Source: Candidatus Nitrosopumilus sp.
GTDB lineage: Archaea > Thermoproteota > Nitrososphaeria > Nitrososphaerales > Nitrosopumilaceae
Reading direction: 5' to 3'
Assembly: GCA_016125975.1 (NCBI GenBank)
Contig: JAEFCZ010000026.1
Coordinates: forward strand, 1-64,000
Length of the DNA stretch: 64,000 nt
The translations under genes were made by a program, and so were the position numbers. This document shows positions 40,916 through 52,180 of this stretch, piece by piece. The notes under the pieces were generated by a model. It was not told the DNA's origin and ran no database searches. It saw nothing but the letters and a program-made list of their open reading frames with translations. The stretch's first letter is position 1. The number at the start of each line of letters is the position of its first letter.

Positions 40916-41575
40916 ATGGATTTAGAAAAATTTCGTAACGATGTATATAATATGACTGAAAAATTATCTGTAAATCTACAAGAAAAGGATCTTCCTAAAC
41001 TAAACTATGTTCGTCAACAATTAATTGAAATGTATCAAAAAAATCTTGTAAAAATCAATCACTCTATTTTGGAGTTGATTTGTGCAAGTAATTTGATTTC
41101 AAGAGGACATGCAGTTGAAGTTGAAAAAGATATTTCAGAAATTTTAGTTTGTGATATATTTGCCAAAAAAGGTGGAGGTAATACTATTATTGAAATTGAA
41201 ACTGGATTTACTCCTCCTGAACATGCTATGGATACAATTGATTATTTTACTGCAAGAATAATGAGTAAGATTGCAAGATATAGTCAACATTGCTCTAAAT
41301 TTTCATTAGCCAGTCCTGCAACTGGAATTTTACCAATCCCAAAAATTTTCTTATTGCCTCCAAATGCTAGAACAAAAGAAGATATTCAAAAAGTCAAATC
41401 TCTATGTGATCTATATTACAAAAATCCTCCTATAGAATATGATGATATTTTAAATGCCCATTTACATTCTATCTATTTGATCAACATTGATGGTGGATTT
41501 GTTAAAGAATTAGATCCACAGGGATATGTTGATTTAACTATTGATCTACTTCGTAGAAGTGAAATTGAGTTTTAA
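40916..41575 (+). CDS. Hypothetical protein, possibly nuclease-like
   Basis: 219 aa; NTIIEIETGF. Confidence 0.6.
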   Translation: MDLEKFRNDVYNMTEKLSVNLQEKDLPKLNYVRQQLIEMYQKNLVKINHSILELICASNLISRGHAVEVEKDISEILVCDIFAKKGGGNTIIEIETGFTPPEHAMDTIDYFTARIMSKIARYSQHCSKFSLASPATGILPIPKIFLLPPNARTKEDIQKVKSLCDLYYKNPPIEYDDILNAHLHSIYLINIDGGFVKELDPQGYVDLTIDLLRRSEIEF

Positions 41576-41627
41576 ATGACAAAAACTAAGAAAAATTCAA
41601 ATTCATCTAGTAAATATCAATAATAAG

Positions 41628-41762
41628 ATGATTTGCGCTGCTTGTGAAACCCGAAAGCATTTTGAATGCATTGATTGTATGAACAACCACAAAACACATC
41701 TATGTTCTTGTGATTGTCATGATGAAAATACTGAACCTCATCCTATAGGAAACTCTCATTAA
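41628..41762 (+). CDS. Small Cys/His-rich protein
   Basis: 44 aa MICAACETRKHFECIDCMNNHKTHLCSCDCHDENTEPHPIGNSH, read directly. Confidence 0.6.
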   Translation: MICAACETRKHFECIDCMNNHKTHLCSCDCHDENTEPHPIGNSH

Positions 41763-41765
41763 CAG

Positions 41766-42446
41766 TTAATTTTTGAATTTTCTTTCCATTTCTTGAGCCA
41801 TAATTTCTAATCTACTCGTATCGCCAAATTTTCTATACGTTAATTTCTCAAGAGTTTTGATAATGCTGATTGCTGCTCTATATTGTGGTATTTCAGGCTC
41901 ATTTAATTCTCCATACATCCCAATTCCATGAATGCTATTCTTTTTTGCAAATCCTAAGACCAATCCATTAAAACCTGTTATGATTGATTTTTGTGGGGTT
42001 ATGTCTACTCCTAAATCTTCCATCTGTTTTGTTAATTCTTGTGATGTAGTAGTAATGTATGTTTTAGGATTGTTGTTATACATTCTGTTAGTATGAAAAC
42101 CACCTAATGTGTAAATGAATTTTGCAGAGTATTTTTTTGCAACATTCATTACATCTTGACATAATGCATTTAATTCACTTGTATTTTGTGGCTGTCCTTT
42201 ACCTCCTCCAAAAATTATCAAATCATCTGTGTATCTATATTCCCAACTTTCATCTGGTAGATCAATATACCCTCCTCTATCTACAACATATGTTGGAAAT
42301 GGTGTTTTTGAAATTCTAAATGTTTTTGTTCTTAATGACTCGTTGATAAAATTAATTACAATACTTCCCACATTTCCCATGTCTTGCATTGCTGCAATTA
42401 ATATTGGTTTTTTAACATCTGGTTCTTCATCTTGTATAAATTCCAT
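41766..42446 (-). CDS. PAC2-family (proteasome assembly chaperone-like) protein
   Basis: AMQDMGNVGSIVINFI...YTLGGFHTNR...TGFNGLVLGFAKK. Confidence 0.8.
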   Translation of the reverse strand: MEFIQDEEPDVKKPILIAAMQDMGNVGSIVINFINESLRTKTFRISKTPFPTYVVDRGGYIDLPDESWEYRYTDDLIIFGGGKGQPQNTSELNALCQDVMNVAKKYSAKFIYTLGGFHTNRMYNNNPKTYITTTSQELTKQMEDLGVDITPQKSIITGFNGLVLGFAKKNSIHGIGMYGELNEPEIPQYRAAISIIKTLEKLTYRKFGDTSRLEIMAQEMERKFKN

Positions 42447-42705
42447 ATACCAATAAAATTTTCGTGAACTTTAAACATATGTTTGCAAATACTCTTCAAT
42501 GATTTTTATTAAAATCTGATTGATTATTTTTTTCTAAACTTTGTAAATTAATCAATTTCTATTTTTATACCTGTGGAAAACAATGATTTTTCCAATACCT
42601 AAAAACACTATCATATTTTAACTCTTGGGGGATTTTTGATTCTTTTTTAATGATCGAGGAAAACATGAAGATTCATAAGGCAAAAAAACATTCTATCGAC
42701 AAATT

Positions 42706-44430
42706 ATGGAAACATCCATGGAAAACATTGGGACTTTAGAGTATGTTCTTGACAAATACTCGAAAATCTGGTGCTGGAAGATAACTGGTGAGCGTGCTGT
42801 AAGTATGATCTCAAGATTGGTGCCTGAAGCATGGTATGGTGAAAATGTTAATGAAGTAATCATTCCTGATAGTACTGAAAATGTAAAACAAATCAAGTTG
42901 ATCCTTGATAGGTATCCTCTTGAAATCTTGTCTAAAACAACCTGGCAAAGAAAAATCATCAAAACATATGCTCCAAAACCAACTTTACCTCCTGTTAAGC
43001 ACAAACTAAAACGTGCAAAAACTGGTGGTCAATTTAGAGGAAAATTACTGAATTTTCAAAAAGAAGGATTGGATTTCTTAATGAAATCTTCAGGAAATGC
43101 ATTGTTGGCCGATGAAATGGGACTTGGAAAAACAGTACAAACACTATCTTATGTTGCTACTGAAAAACAAACATTTCCAGTTTTAGTTGTTGCACCATTA
43201 GTCACATTAAACAATTGGGAAAGAGAAATTGAAAAATTCTTAAAGAAAAAAAGTAGAAATGGCCGATTAATAGAATCTGATTCTCCTAGTGTAACTCTAA
43301 TTCGTACTGGGAAGAAAAAAGAACTTCCTAAAACTGATATTTATGTAATAAATTACGAATTACTTTTCAAACGATATGATGATTTGGCAAAAGTTGGAAT
43401 CAAAACAGTTGTCTGTGATGAAGTACATAATTTAAGATCTAAAACAACTCAAAAATACAAATCTATAAAAAAATTGGCAGCATTATCTTCTGTATCTTAT
43501 AGAATAGGTCTTTCTGGAACCCCAATTTACAATCGCGGTTCTGAAATATGGCCGATAATTGATATTTTAAAACCTGGACTTCTTGGAAGTTTCAAAGAAT
43601 TCTGTGAATATTTTTGTTATGTAAATGAAAAAGGCAAAGCAATAGTATTAGAAAATAAACGTGCATCATTAAGAAATGAATTACAAAAACACGTCATGCT
43701 TAGACGTAAAAAGTCTGATGTGTTAAAGGAACTAAAAGATAAAGTACGTTACAAAGAAGTCATTGCAGCTGATACTGATTATTATCTTGAAGAATTAGAT
43801 AAAATTTGGAAACAACTTGAAGAAGAACAAAAAGATGCTGAATCTGAATTTTCAAAATCAGCTTCATACCATAGAGCTATACAAAGTGAAAGACAAATTG
43901 CTGGATTGGCAAAACTTCCACATGTTATCAATTTTGTAAAAAATATCATGGAGATTGAAGAAAGTGTTGTTGTTTTTTGCCATCATAAGGTAATTCATAA
44001 ATTACTTCATGAAAGTTTACAAGAATTTTCACCAGTTTCTATAATTGGTGGTCAATCTGATTCAGTAAGGCAAGATCAAATTGACAAATTCCAAAAAGGA
44101 GAGTCAAAACTAATGATTGCTGGAATACGTGCAGGAAATGTGGGAATTAATTTAACTAGAGCAAAGTATGTTATTTTTGCAGAACTTGATTGGAGTCCTG
44201 CAATTCATAGACAAGCTGAGGACAGACTTCATAGAATTGGACAAAAAAACACTGTATTTGCATACTATTTGATTGGAAATGGTACTCTTGATGATCATGT
44301 TGCAAATGTTCTTGTTGACAAGAGTTACGAAATTGATGAAATTATGGATGAAAGTGTAGAAAACTTTGAAAATAAAGACAAGGCTGAACTTATTCTAGCA
44401 CAAATACAAGATAAAATTCGTTCAAAATAA
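42706..44430 (+). CDS. SNF2-family helicase
   Basis: LLADEMGLGKTVQTL, CDEVHNLRS, LSGTPIYN, RLHRIGQKNTV. Confidence 0.95.
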   Translation: METSMENIGTLEYVLDKYSKIWCWKITGERAVSMISRLVPEAWYGENVNEVIIPDSTENVKQIKLILDRYPLEILSKTTWQRKIIKTYAPKPTLPPVKHKLKRAKTGGQFRGKLLNFQKEGLDFLMKSSGNALLADEMGLGKTVQTLSYVATEKQTFPVLVVAPLVTLNNWEREIEKFLKKKSRNGRLIESDSPSVTLIRTGKKKELPKTDIYVINYELLFKRYDDLAKVGIKTVVCDEVHNLRSKTTQKYKSIKKLAALSSVSYRIGLSGTPIYNRGSEIWPIIDILKPGLLGSFKEFCEYFCYVNEKGKAIVLENKRASLRNELQKHVMLRRKKSDVLKELKDKVRYKEVIAADTDYYLEELDKIWKQLEEEQKDAESEFSKSASYHRAIQSERQIAGLAKLPHVINFVKNIMEIEESVVVFCHHKVIHKLLHESLQEFSPVSIIGGQSDSVRQDQIDKFQKGESKLMIAGIRAGNVGINLTRAKYVIFAELDWSPAIHRQAEDRLHRIGQKNTVFAYYLIGNGTLDDHVANVLVDKSYEIDEIMDESVENFENKDKAELILAQIQDKIRSK

Positions 44431-45042
44431 TTAGATGTTCAATTTTGTTTTAAGTTTTAATAATTTTTCAACAATTTTTGTTTTCTTTTCTAATTCGATC
44501 TGAGAATCTTGAATATCTTTTGTGACTTCATCAATTAAACTTAAAATCTCGATCTCAGGCTTTATTTCTCCAAATTTTATTCTGTCAAATCCATCTGTTT
44601 CAGTTTTATCAATTTCTTCTATTCCCTCAGGTAGAATTTCGTATACTTTGATGATTTTTTCTTCTTGTCTTTGAGGAGACATCAATACTAATTGATTTTG
44701 TCTTAATTTTTCAATTTCAGATAAAATTTTTCCTTCAGATAATCTTAGAATATCAATGATTTGTTCCAAATTACATGATTTTATTTGTAATAGACGTAAA
44801 ATTTTGGCCCAGATTGGAATATTCCCCCAGAGAATTTCTCTTGCAACTGGAGTTATGGAAAATGAACCATCACTGTTTAGTGAAATAAATTTTCTATCTT
44901 TTAATGATCCTAATGAATCTAAAATTTTTCCCACTCCTAACCTTTTCAAATCCGAGTTCTCAAGATTATTTTCATTAAATGTACCATTTTCTTTAACTGC
45001 TAAATGTAAAATTTCTAAATCAATTGTTCCTAGCTTTCTCAT
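44431..45042 (-). CDS. Hypothetical winged-helix-like protein
   Basis: 203 aa ORF. Confidence 0.6.
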   Translation of the reverse strand: MRKLGTIDLEILHLAVKENGTFNENNLENSDLKRLGVGKILDSLGSLKDRKFISLNSDGSFSITPVAREILWGNIPIWAKILRLLQIKSCNLEQIIDILRLSEGKILSEIEKLRQNQLVLMSPQRQEEKIIKVYEILPEGIEEIDKTETDGFDRIKFGEIKPEIEILSLIDEVTKDIQDSQIELEKKTKIVEKLLKLKTKLNI

Positions 45043-45067
45043 ATTTTTTTCATTCTTTCAACTCTTA

Positions 45068-45640
45068 TCATCTTTTCTCCTTTGAGATTTCTAGTTCTAT
45101 ATCTTCTAGTGAATTTTTCATTTTTTTAAGATTAGAAAAATTTGTCTTAACCCATTTTTGATAACTTTCAATTGAGCCTAATTTGAAATTAAAATCATTA
45201 ACTTGATTTGCTAAAAACCATATTTCTCTATATGAGAAAATTATTTTTCCAATAAGCAATTCATGTTTATTGAGAAATACTAACATAATCTCGTTTAATT
45301 CCTTTTCAAATTCATGTTTTTTTAGAATTATTTCATCAAATTCTTTTTTTAATTCATGAAATCTTTCAAATATTTGATTACTATTATTTCGCATTTTTCT
45401 TATTTTTTCATCATAGTTTTCTAAAAATTTATTTGCCCATAATTTAGCCTCATTTTTATTTGAAAAATCTACATCTTGTGTTTTTTCTATTTCGTCTATT
45501 ACTTCTGAAATAACTTCCAAGTGTAATTTGAAAAATTCTTGCAGTTTACCTGTATTGTTTAATTGATTAGTAGTCCATAAAAAAAATGAAATTACTTTTT
45601 TCTGATTTAGAAAAATTTCTTTAATGACTGGATGAACCAC
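45068..45640 (-). CDS. Hypothetical coiled-coil protein
   Basis: 190 aa ORF. Confidence 0.6.
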   Translation of the reverse strand: MVHPVIKEIFLNQKKVISFFLWTTNQLNNTGKLQEFFKLHLEVISEVIDEIEKTQDVDFSNKNEAKLWANKFLENYDEKIRKMRNNSNQIFERFHELKKEFDEIILKKHEFEKELNEIMLVFLNKHELLIGKIIFSYREIWFLANQVNDFNFKLGSIESYQKWVKTNFSNLKKMKNSLEDIELEISKEKR

Positions 45641-45717
45641 TAATTTATCAAATTTAATTTTAAATAAAAACTTGATTTTTTCTTGAAGAATATATGTGGA
45701 TCATACTGTTAAAAATC

Positions 45718-46341
45718 ATGGTTCGATATGAACTCCCAAGATTACCTTATGATTATGGTGACTTAGAACCTTATATTGATGCCGAAACTATGAAGATTCA
45801 TCATCAAAAACATCATCAATCATATGTTGATGGATTGAATAAGTCTCTTGAAGAAATTGGCGCTGCCTCTCACCCTCAATACATTACATCAATTCTATCT
45901 GATCTAAAATCTATTCCTGAATCTGGACGAAACAAAATCAACTTTTTTGGAGGTGGTTTTGAAAATCACAGATTGTTTTGGGAAACAATGATTCCAAATG
46001 GTGATGGTTTTCCAGGAGGAAAACTAGAAGATGCGATTGATGTTTACTTTGATAACTTTGAAAATTTTAAAAAAATTTTTTCAGATGCTGCAATAGGGAT
46101 TCAAGGAAGTGGTTGGTGTTGGTTAGTTTTCAATTCTACGTATAATAAAATAGAAATTCTTTCTACTGAAAATCAAACAAGTCCTTGGACTTTACAGAAA
46201 ACACCTTTACTTGGATTGGATGTGTGGGAGCATGCTTACTATCTAAAATATCAAAATAAACGACCTGATTATATCAAAGAATGGTGGAATATTGTTAATT
46301 GGGATTATGTTGAAAACCGTTTTTCAGAACTTTCAGTATAA
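45718..46341 (+). CDS. sodA: Fe/Mn superoxide dismutase
   Basis: HHQKHHQSYVDGLN, GSGWCWLVF, DVWEHAYYLKYQNKRPDYI. Confidence 0.95.
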   Translation: MVRYELPRLPYDYGDLEPYIDAETMKIHHQKHHQSYVDGLNKSLEEIGAASHPQYITSILSDLKSIPESGRNKINFFGGGFENHRLFWETMIPNGDGFPGGKLEDAIDVYFDNFENFKKIFSDAAIGIQGSGWCWLVFNSTYNKIEILSTENQTSPWTLQKTPLLGLDVWEHAYYLKYQNKRPDYIKEWWNIVNWDYVENRFSELSV

Positions 46342-46391
46342 ATGTTTGATTTGGACAAATTCTTTTAAACAAAAATTGAATTTTTCACTTA

Positions 46392-47669
46392 ATGAACAAG
46401 AGTCTAAGATACATTGCATTACTTGCAATTCTCCCCTTGTTTACTATGGGAATAACTACTGGTTCATTCACAGATGCTGAGGCTGCTAAAGGCCAAGGTG
46501 TTGGTTCTTCAAAATATGGTTCAAGCACTAATGTCTGTGGATTACAACTGTGTTCTGAAATTCCAGGTGGTAAAGCCGCATGGATTGCAAAACAAGGTCA
46601 AGTTTCCCCTGTAGCACCAGTTATTGAAGAAAAGGATGATGATCATGATGTAGAAACTAAAGCACATGATGATACTGAAGAAAAGATAACTGAAAATGAC
46701 TTGGGGTCTGTACTTAGATTATCAAGGGCAAATGTCCCTGCAATTATTCCAATGCATCAAGGTCACTATGATGGTGGTGATGTTTACTATATCATCACTG
46801 ATTCAAGTGATCCAACACATGCAGACTTGATTACAAATAATCAAGATTGGAAAGTAGAGCTTGCACCATTACTAAAGAATGCTCCTGATGCAGCACTTTC
46901 AAAAACCTACATGTTTACAAATGGAATCGAAGGTGATGGTATACATGGTTTCCAAGGAGAAGTTTTTACTAGTACTCCTGCACAACCAGATGTATACAGT
47001 GCATTAACTTCACATGTTCATGTAACATGGAATGAAGGTTCTACACCAAGAATTTTAAATTCTGATGCAATGGTAATGGAAGCTGCAGATAATGGAGAAA
47101 TCACGTTAACCTCTGTTGATGTGGTTTTGAATATGCCGCAAATTGTTTGGCCTGATGGTCAAATGATGGTTAAAGAAGACAAAACTTTGACTGATGAAAC
47201 ACCCTATGGCGGTGGGCAAGTTCTTGATATTGATACAGAAGAGATGAATGTGACTTTCATAGCTCATCGTGGATGGGGTCCAGATGGTAGAACTATCTAT
47301 TACATTGTAACAGATGCTACTCCTAGCGGTCCTGCAGGTATGATGGGTGTTGTTAGTGCACCGACATCTGCAAGTTTAATTGCAAACTCAGCAGCAGTTG
47401 ATCTATTTCAATTCAAAAATGGTCTGATTGGTTCTGGTCCATTAGGATTCCAAGCAGGTATTGCTGCAGGAGCTCCTGGTGATGAAAATTATTCTCCTAT
47501 GTGGAGAATTTTCATGACGGGTTGGGCTGACCCAGAAAATGCACAATTGTTAGAAACCATTGGTGATTTGAATGCATATAGAGAAGCTGGTTTGATCGAT
47601 ATTGGTATTGCACGTCCGATGGATAGTGATCATATTGTAAACTGTCCATTCATTGACCCCTTCCAATAA
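46392..47669 (+). CDS. Secreted protein
   Basis: Signal peptide MNKSLRYIALLAILPLFTMGITTGSFTDAEA. Confidence 0.75.
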   Translation: MNKSLRYIALLAILPLFTMGITTGSFTDAEAAKGQGVGSSKYGSSTNVCGLQLCSEIPGGKAAWIAKQGQVSPVAPVIEEKDDDHDVETKAHDDTEEKITENDLGSVLRLSRANVPAIIPMHQGHYDGGDVYYIITDSSDPTHADLITNNQDWKVELAPLLKNAPDAALSKTYMFTNGIEGDGIHGFQGEVFTSTPAQPDVYSALTSHVHVTWNEGSTPRILNSDAMVMEAADNGEITLTSVDVVLNMPQIVWPDGQMMVKEDKTLTDETPYGGGQVLDIDTEEMNVTFIAHRGWGPDGRTIYYIVTDATPSGPAGMMGVVSAPTSASLIANSAAVDLFQFKNGLIGSGPLGFQAGIAAGAPGDENYSPMWRIFMTGWADPENAQLLETIGDLNAYREAGLIDIGIARPMDSDHIVNCPFIDPFQ

Positions 47670-47777
47670 GATCCTCTTTTTTATTTCCTAACATTTGTTT
47701 AATTTAATTAATTTTTTTTTACAAATTTTCAGAGAATCAACTATACTACTTATTTCTAATTATGTGAATGATACTTT

Positions 47778-48152
47778 ATGAGTATAGCCGGAATGTATAT
47801 GCTAAATACTCCTGAATATCAGGAAGAAAAAATCCAACAAGCCCTAGACATGTTGTACATTGATAGAAAAAATGAGTTTAGAGAACTATCCCAAGTCTTG
47901 TTGACTGAAAAAGCTTTCAAAGCAATGCCAAACTGGAAAGAATTTGTTTTGAATTTTAGTTTGGATGTAGAAGAGGCATTTAAGACCTGGTCTGGACAAA
48001 GTTCATTGTTATCTAGTTCTCCACAAAAGGCATTGACTATTCTAAGACAATTAGGACATGATAAAACCTCTATGAACCAACTTGTACATCTACTTAACAT
48101 GTCATACAATATTTCATTGGAATTCAAAGAGATTTACAAACGTCTAAAGTAA
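47778..48152 (+). CDS. Hypothetical protein
   Basis: 124 aa ORF. Confidence 0.6.
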   Translation: MSIAGMYMLNTPEYQEEKIQQALDMLYIDRKNEFRELSQVLLTEKAFKAMPNWKEFVLNFSLDVEEAFKTWSGQSSLLSSSPQKALTILRQLGHDKTSMNQLVHLLNMSYNISLEFKEIYKRLK

Positions 48153-48184
48153 TCTCTTTGGGACTTTTTTCTTAAAACCTAAAT

Positions 48185-48460
48185 TTGATTAAAACTTCTT
48201 ACTTTTGTATGGATTTCATGTTAGAAGAAGAATTAATTGATTTGATGACATTTTGTTTACAAAATCCTGATTCTATTGAAATTTCTGAAAAACATAAACG
48301 AATTACTGAGATTGGTCATGAACTCTACGCTGATGGTGGTCTTGATGCCCTGGAAAACTTCTTTTTTGTATTAAAAAATAGAATTACTGAAGAAATAGAA
48401 AAAGATCCATCCCCATTGCGTTCGCTATGGAATGGCCTTACTGATGAATGGCAGTATTAA
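48185..48460 (+). CDS. Hypothetical protein
   Basis: 91 aa ORF. Confidence 0.55.
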   Translation: MIKTSYFCMDFMLEEELIDLMTFCLQNPDSIEISEKHKRITEIGHELYADGGLDALENFFFVLKNRITEEIEKDPSPLRSLWNGLTDEWQY

Positions 48461-48477
48461 ATTTCTGTATTAGAAAT

Positions 48478-48621
48478 CTATCCTCTACCGATTCTAAAAA
48501 TGGCTGTACTACATGTTGGGCAAGTGCCTTTGATTGCAGGTTTACCATTTTTCATTGTGTATGGTTTAGCGCCACCGATTTCTCGTTTGTCTCGGCACTT
48601 TACGCAATATCCTATTGTCAT
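48478..48621 (-). CDS. Small DUF5679-like zinc-ribbon protein
   Basis: 47 aa MTIGYCVKCRDKREIGGAKPYTMKNGKPAIKGTCPTCSTAIFRIGRG, read directly. Confidence 0.75.
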   Translation of the reverse strand: MTIGYCVKCRDKREIGGAKPYTMKNGKPAIKGTCPTCSTAIFRIGRG

Positions 48622-48814
48622 ATGTTCACTAGGCTCGAGGTTCTATTAGCAAGAACTTGTTGAATTTTTTTTACTAAGAGGCAAACCTCCGATCTTAATA
48701 ACTATGTTCAGGAAAATATTTTTCGTAATGGATATGATTTTAATTGATTGTAAATTACTTTGTTATTTTATTAAATATCCTTAAAGCGCTGTACTTTGAT
48801 GATTTGATTTTTTC

Positions 48815-49243
48815 TTAACTAACCTTGATTGATATTGTTGTATTTTCCGTTAATGCTTTATGATCTATAGGAAAATCTTCCCAAACATAAATTTCTGCAA
48901 TATATTCACCTGCTTTTTGAGGTGACCAAAACGTAGAGGTATTCCATTTTTGATCTTTATTTAATACTCCTCCTGTCCACGATAATTTTTCAACCACTCC
49001 GTTTTCATTTTTTATTTGTACAAGATAATTGAATTGTTGTGATTTTTCTTGATTGTTTGTAATATCTGCTGCAATCTGTATTTGTTGTTCTACTGTAATT
49101 GAACTATCTAAGGGGGTTCCAAATGCATTTGCCAACATTGGATTAGAAATGGTTACTTTTTCCAAATCAACTATTGCATATACTGCAATTGGGGATACAC
49201 TAAATATGAAAAATAATCCCAATATGCAAATATTTTTTCTCAA
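48815..49243 (-). CDS. Secreted protein
   Basis: Signal peptide MRKNICILGLFFIFSVSPIAVYA. Confidence 0.65.
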   Translation of the reverse strand: MRKNICILGLFFIFSVSPIAVYAIVDLEKVTISNPMLANAFGTPLDSSITVEQQIQIAADITNNQEKSQQFNYLVQIKNENGVVEKLSWTGGVLNKDQKWNTSTFWSPQKAGEYIAEIYVWEDFPIDHKALTENTTISIKVS

Positions 49244-49323
49244 TACGCATTTTGCTAAATTATTTTGCTAATAATGGTTTCTAGTATAATTTAGTCAATT
49301 TAAATCAAATTTTTTTATATTTT

Positions 49324-50757
49324 TCAAGTTTTTGAGTTATTACTGTTTTTAACGATTATCTTCCCAGGATTCAATATGTTATTTGGATCAAATATTTTCT
49401 TTAATTCTCTAAAAGATTTGTAATTTACATCTCCATATTGTTTTCTGATAAATTTTGATCGTGCTAATCCGTCCCCATGTTCGGCAGAAATTGTGCCTCC
49501 CAAACTGATAATTTCTTCAAAATATTCAGTTGTGATGTTGTTAATTAGTGGTTTTTGTACCTTCTTTGATGTCAATCTGACATGTAGATTTCCATTTCCT
49601 ATATGTCCATAGATTATTGATTTTGTTTTAAATTTTTTATTGATTTTCTTTAAAATTGAAAATAAATCTGTTAATTTTTTAATTGGAACAGCTGCATCTT
49701 CAATAACATGTGGTAATCTATTTTCTTTTTTAGTGTTTTTTAAACTGTAAAATAATGACGAATCTCTATATCTCCACCATAATTGTATATCTAGTTTTTT
49801 TGTAAATTTGATAAAATTATTTTTTGATATTATTGCTTTTATTTTTTGTTGATTTTGATTTATTTTCTCATCATACTCTACAAATAATAAACACTTTGTA
49901 TTTTTTTGAAATTTGTAATTAATCTGTTGTAATGTTTTCTCATCAACAAATTCTATTGCAGAAGGGTTTGTACTGATTATTTTATTACAGTCTTCAATAG
50001 CGTTTTTTATTGAAAAATATTCTATTACAAAAAGTATTCTTTTTTTTGGCGTATCTTTGACTTTTAATTTAGCTGATGTAATAATTCCTAACGTTCCCTC
50101 TGAACCAATGATTATTTTATGACTATCATTTTCATATTTTATTTTATCAATTCTATACCCTGATGAATTTTTAGAAACCTTTGGAAAGTTTTTTTTATCA
50201 ATTTTTATTTTTTTTATAATTTTGTTTGAATATTTTTTGTCTTTTGGAAGAATTATTTTTTTACCATTACCATCTATTATTGTAACTTCAAGAACGTTGT
50301 CAATCATACTGCCATACTTTAGACTTCTGCTACCACTAGAATTATTTCCAAGCATTCCTCCAATTGCACAAAATGAACCAATAGATGGATTTGGAGGAAA
50401 AAATTTTCTTTCTTTTTCTAATGTTTTATCTAATATTCCTTTAATTACGCCTGTACCTACTACAACATGATTTTTGTTGGTCTTTATTGAATCAAAATTT
50501 TTCATATCTAGAATTATTCCTTTGTTTAATGCACTCCCTACAAGACCCGTTCCTGCCCCTCGTACTGTTACTGTTGTTTTGAATTTTTTTGCAATTTTTA
50601 CTATGTTGATCACATCTTGTTCATTTTTAGGAAAAATTATGATCTTTGGGATTATTTGATATGAACTCGCATCAACTGAATAAAATTTTTTAAATTCTTT
50701 TTCGGAATGTATTTCCCCTTTAACAACTTTCAATAATTCTGTTTTAATTGAATTCAT
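49324..50757 (-). CDS. FAD-binding oxidase (GlcD / D-lactate dehydrogenase family)
   Basis: VTVRGAGTGLVGSAL, GGMLGNNSSGSRSLKYG, EHGDGLARS. Confidence 0.9.
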   Translation of the reverse strand: MNSIKTELLKVVKGEIHSEKEFKKFYSVDASSYQIIPKIIIFPKNEQDVINIVKIAKKFKTTVTVRGAGTGLVGSALNKGIILDMKNFDSIKTNKNHVVVGTGVIKGILDKTLEKERKFFPPNPSIGSFCAIGGMLGNNSSGSRSLKYGSMIDNVLEVTIIDGNGKKIILPKDKKYSNKIIKKIKIDKKNFPKVSKNSSGYRIDKIKYENDSHKIIIGSEGTLGIITSAKLKVKDTPKKRILFVIEYFSIKNAIEDCNKIISTNPSAIEFVDEKTLQQINYKFQKNTKCLLFVEYDEKINQNQQKIKAIISKNNFIKFTKKLDIQLWWRYRDSSLFYSLKNTKKENRLPHVIEDAAVPIKKLTDLFSILKKINKKFKTKSIIYGHIGNGNLHVRLTSKKVQKPLINNITTEYFEEIISLGGTISAEHGDGLARSKFIRKQYGDVNYKSFRELKKIFDPNNILNPGKIIVKNSNNSKT

Positions 50758-50766
50758 CAGGTAATT

Positions 50767-52080
50767 CTAAATTCTGATTCGATAATAATCCCATCGTTCA
50801 GGATCAAATTGTGCAACAAATTCGGCCTGTTCTTTTTCAATTCGTGCGTTGATTACATCTCTAAGAGCAAAACTTGTGAGATACTTGAATTTTTTTGAGT
50901 GTGCTTGCATTACAAACATGTGACGCATTTCACTCCCTCCTTTTAATCCCCAATATCCCATTTTGACTGCAATTGGTTCCAAAAATACTGTGTTTCCTAA
51001 TCCATAATTTTCATCTCTAATCTCTTCTCGTAGATTGTATTTTTCAAGTGATCCTCCCTTTGCATATCCTACAATCTCTCCATTTTTATCATTTAATCTC
51101 AATGTGGTGATGATTGTATCTGGATCTTTGATTGATTCTTCAAAATTATCTAAAAATTGTAGTGGCCTTGGCAATTCTAGTAAAATATCATGTAGTGTGT
51201 TTATGAAGTCAGGATCGTTTCTAGTTGACATGCATTCTATTGTTGGAACCAATCTGAGATTTTTGTATGCACAATCTGCTTGTATTGTAATTTCTTGTTG
51301 TCTGATTCTCATAAATGTTAAAACTGTATCAAAAAAGTTCTTTCTCATCTCATTTGAAAGTATTTTGAGAACTGGTTTTATCATCTCTGTCTCCTTGTTT
51401 AACAATTCTTCAAAATATGCAACTGCGCTTCTGACAATCAATGATGGTCTCCATGCAAGTGCATGTGCATTCATTTTTGCCATTTCCATTGCCTTTGAAA
51501 AATCTCCTAATGCATATCCACTAACTCTGTCAACTACTGTAAGATACCACCCAATATTCATAATGTGGTTTTGATATTCTAAGTTGTTTCTTGTGATTTC
51601 TGAATTATGAAAGCATTGTTTAATTTGCTCTTCTGCATTTTTTTTAAGTTCTCCCACCCAAGGATAGGTTGTTCGTAAAATTAGTACTTTGATTATTTCT
51701 AAATCTATTTTTGCAGTTTTAATTAATTGACTAAGTTTTCTATCTGTTGAAATAAATTTTAGAACACTTTCTTCATGTGGTTTATCAACACTTTTTTCAG
51801 GATCAAAGTCATGAAACAGTGCAGCAACATACAGATATTTCATATCTTCTTGTGTTAATTTTATTTTTTCTTGTTTTGAAGCTAGTAATGCAAAATATGT
51901 CACTTCTAATTCATGATTGATGTTATGATAACCATAATAATCTCTGCCAAGTCCTCTACTTTCAAATAAATCAATTGTATAATCTAACATTTCAACAAAA
52001 CAATCATTTTCTAGTTTATTTTCTACAAGTAAATCAAGAATGTTGTTTCTCATGACCTGAGTATTTGCAAATAATTGCAT
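50767..52080 (-). CDS. HD-domain protein
   Basis: YHNINHELEVTYFALLAS...ALFHDFDP. Confidence 0.7.
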   Translation of the reverse strand: MQLFANTQVMRNNILDLLVENKLENDCFVEMLDYTIDLFESRGLGRDYYGYHNINHELEVTYFALLASKQEKIKLTQEDMKYLYVAALFHDFDPEKSVDKPHEESVLKFISTDRKLSQLIKTAKIDLEIIKVLILRTTYPWVGELKKNAEEQIKQCFHNSEITRNNLEYQNHIMNIGWYLTVVDRVSGYALGDFSKAMEMAKMNAHALAWRPSLIVRSAVAYFEELLNKETEMIKPVLKILSNEMRKNFFDTVLTFMRIRQQEITIQADCAYKNLRLVPTIECMSTRNDPDFINTLHDILLELPRPLQFLDNFEESIKDPDTIITTLRLNDKNGEIVGYAKGGSLEKYNLREEIRDENYGLGNTVFLEPIAVKMGYWGLKGGSEMRHMFVMQAHSKKFKYLTSFALRDVINARIEKEQAEFVAQFDPERWDYYRIRI

Positions 52081-52180
52081 TGTTAATCGATCATTTTTCT
52101 TCTTTTTAAAGTTGATCTGAAAAAATTCTCGTATACGTTATTGGAAAGATTCAATAGAATTATTATTTTTTTATTTTTAA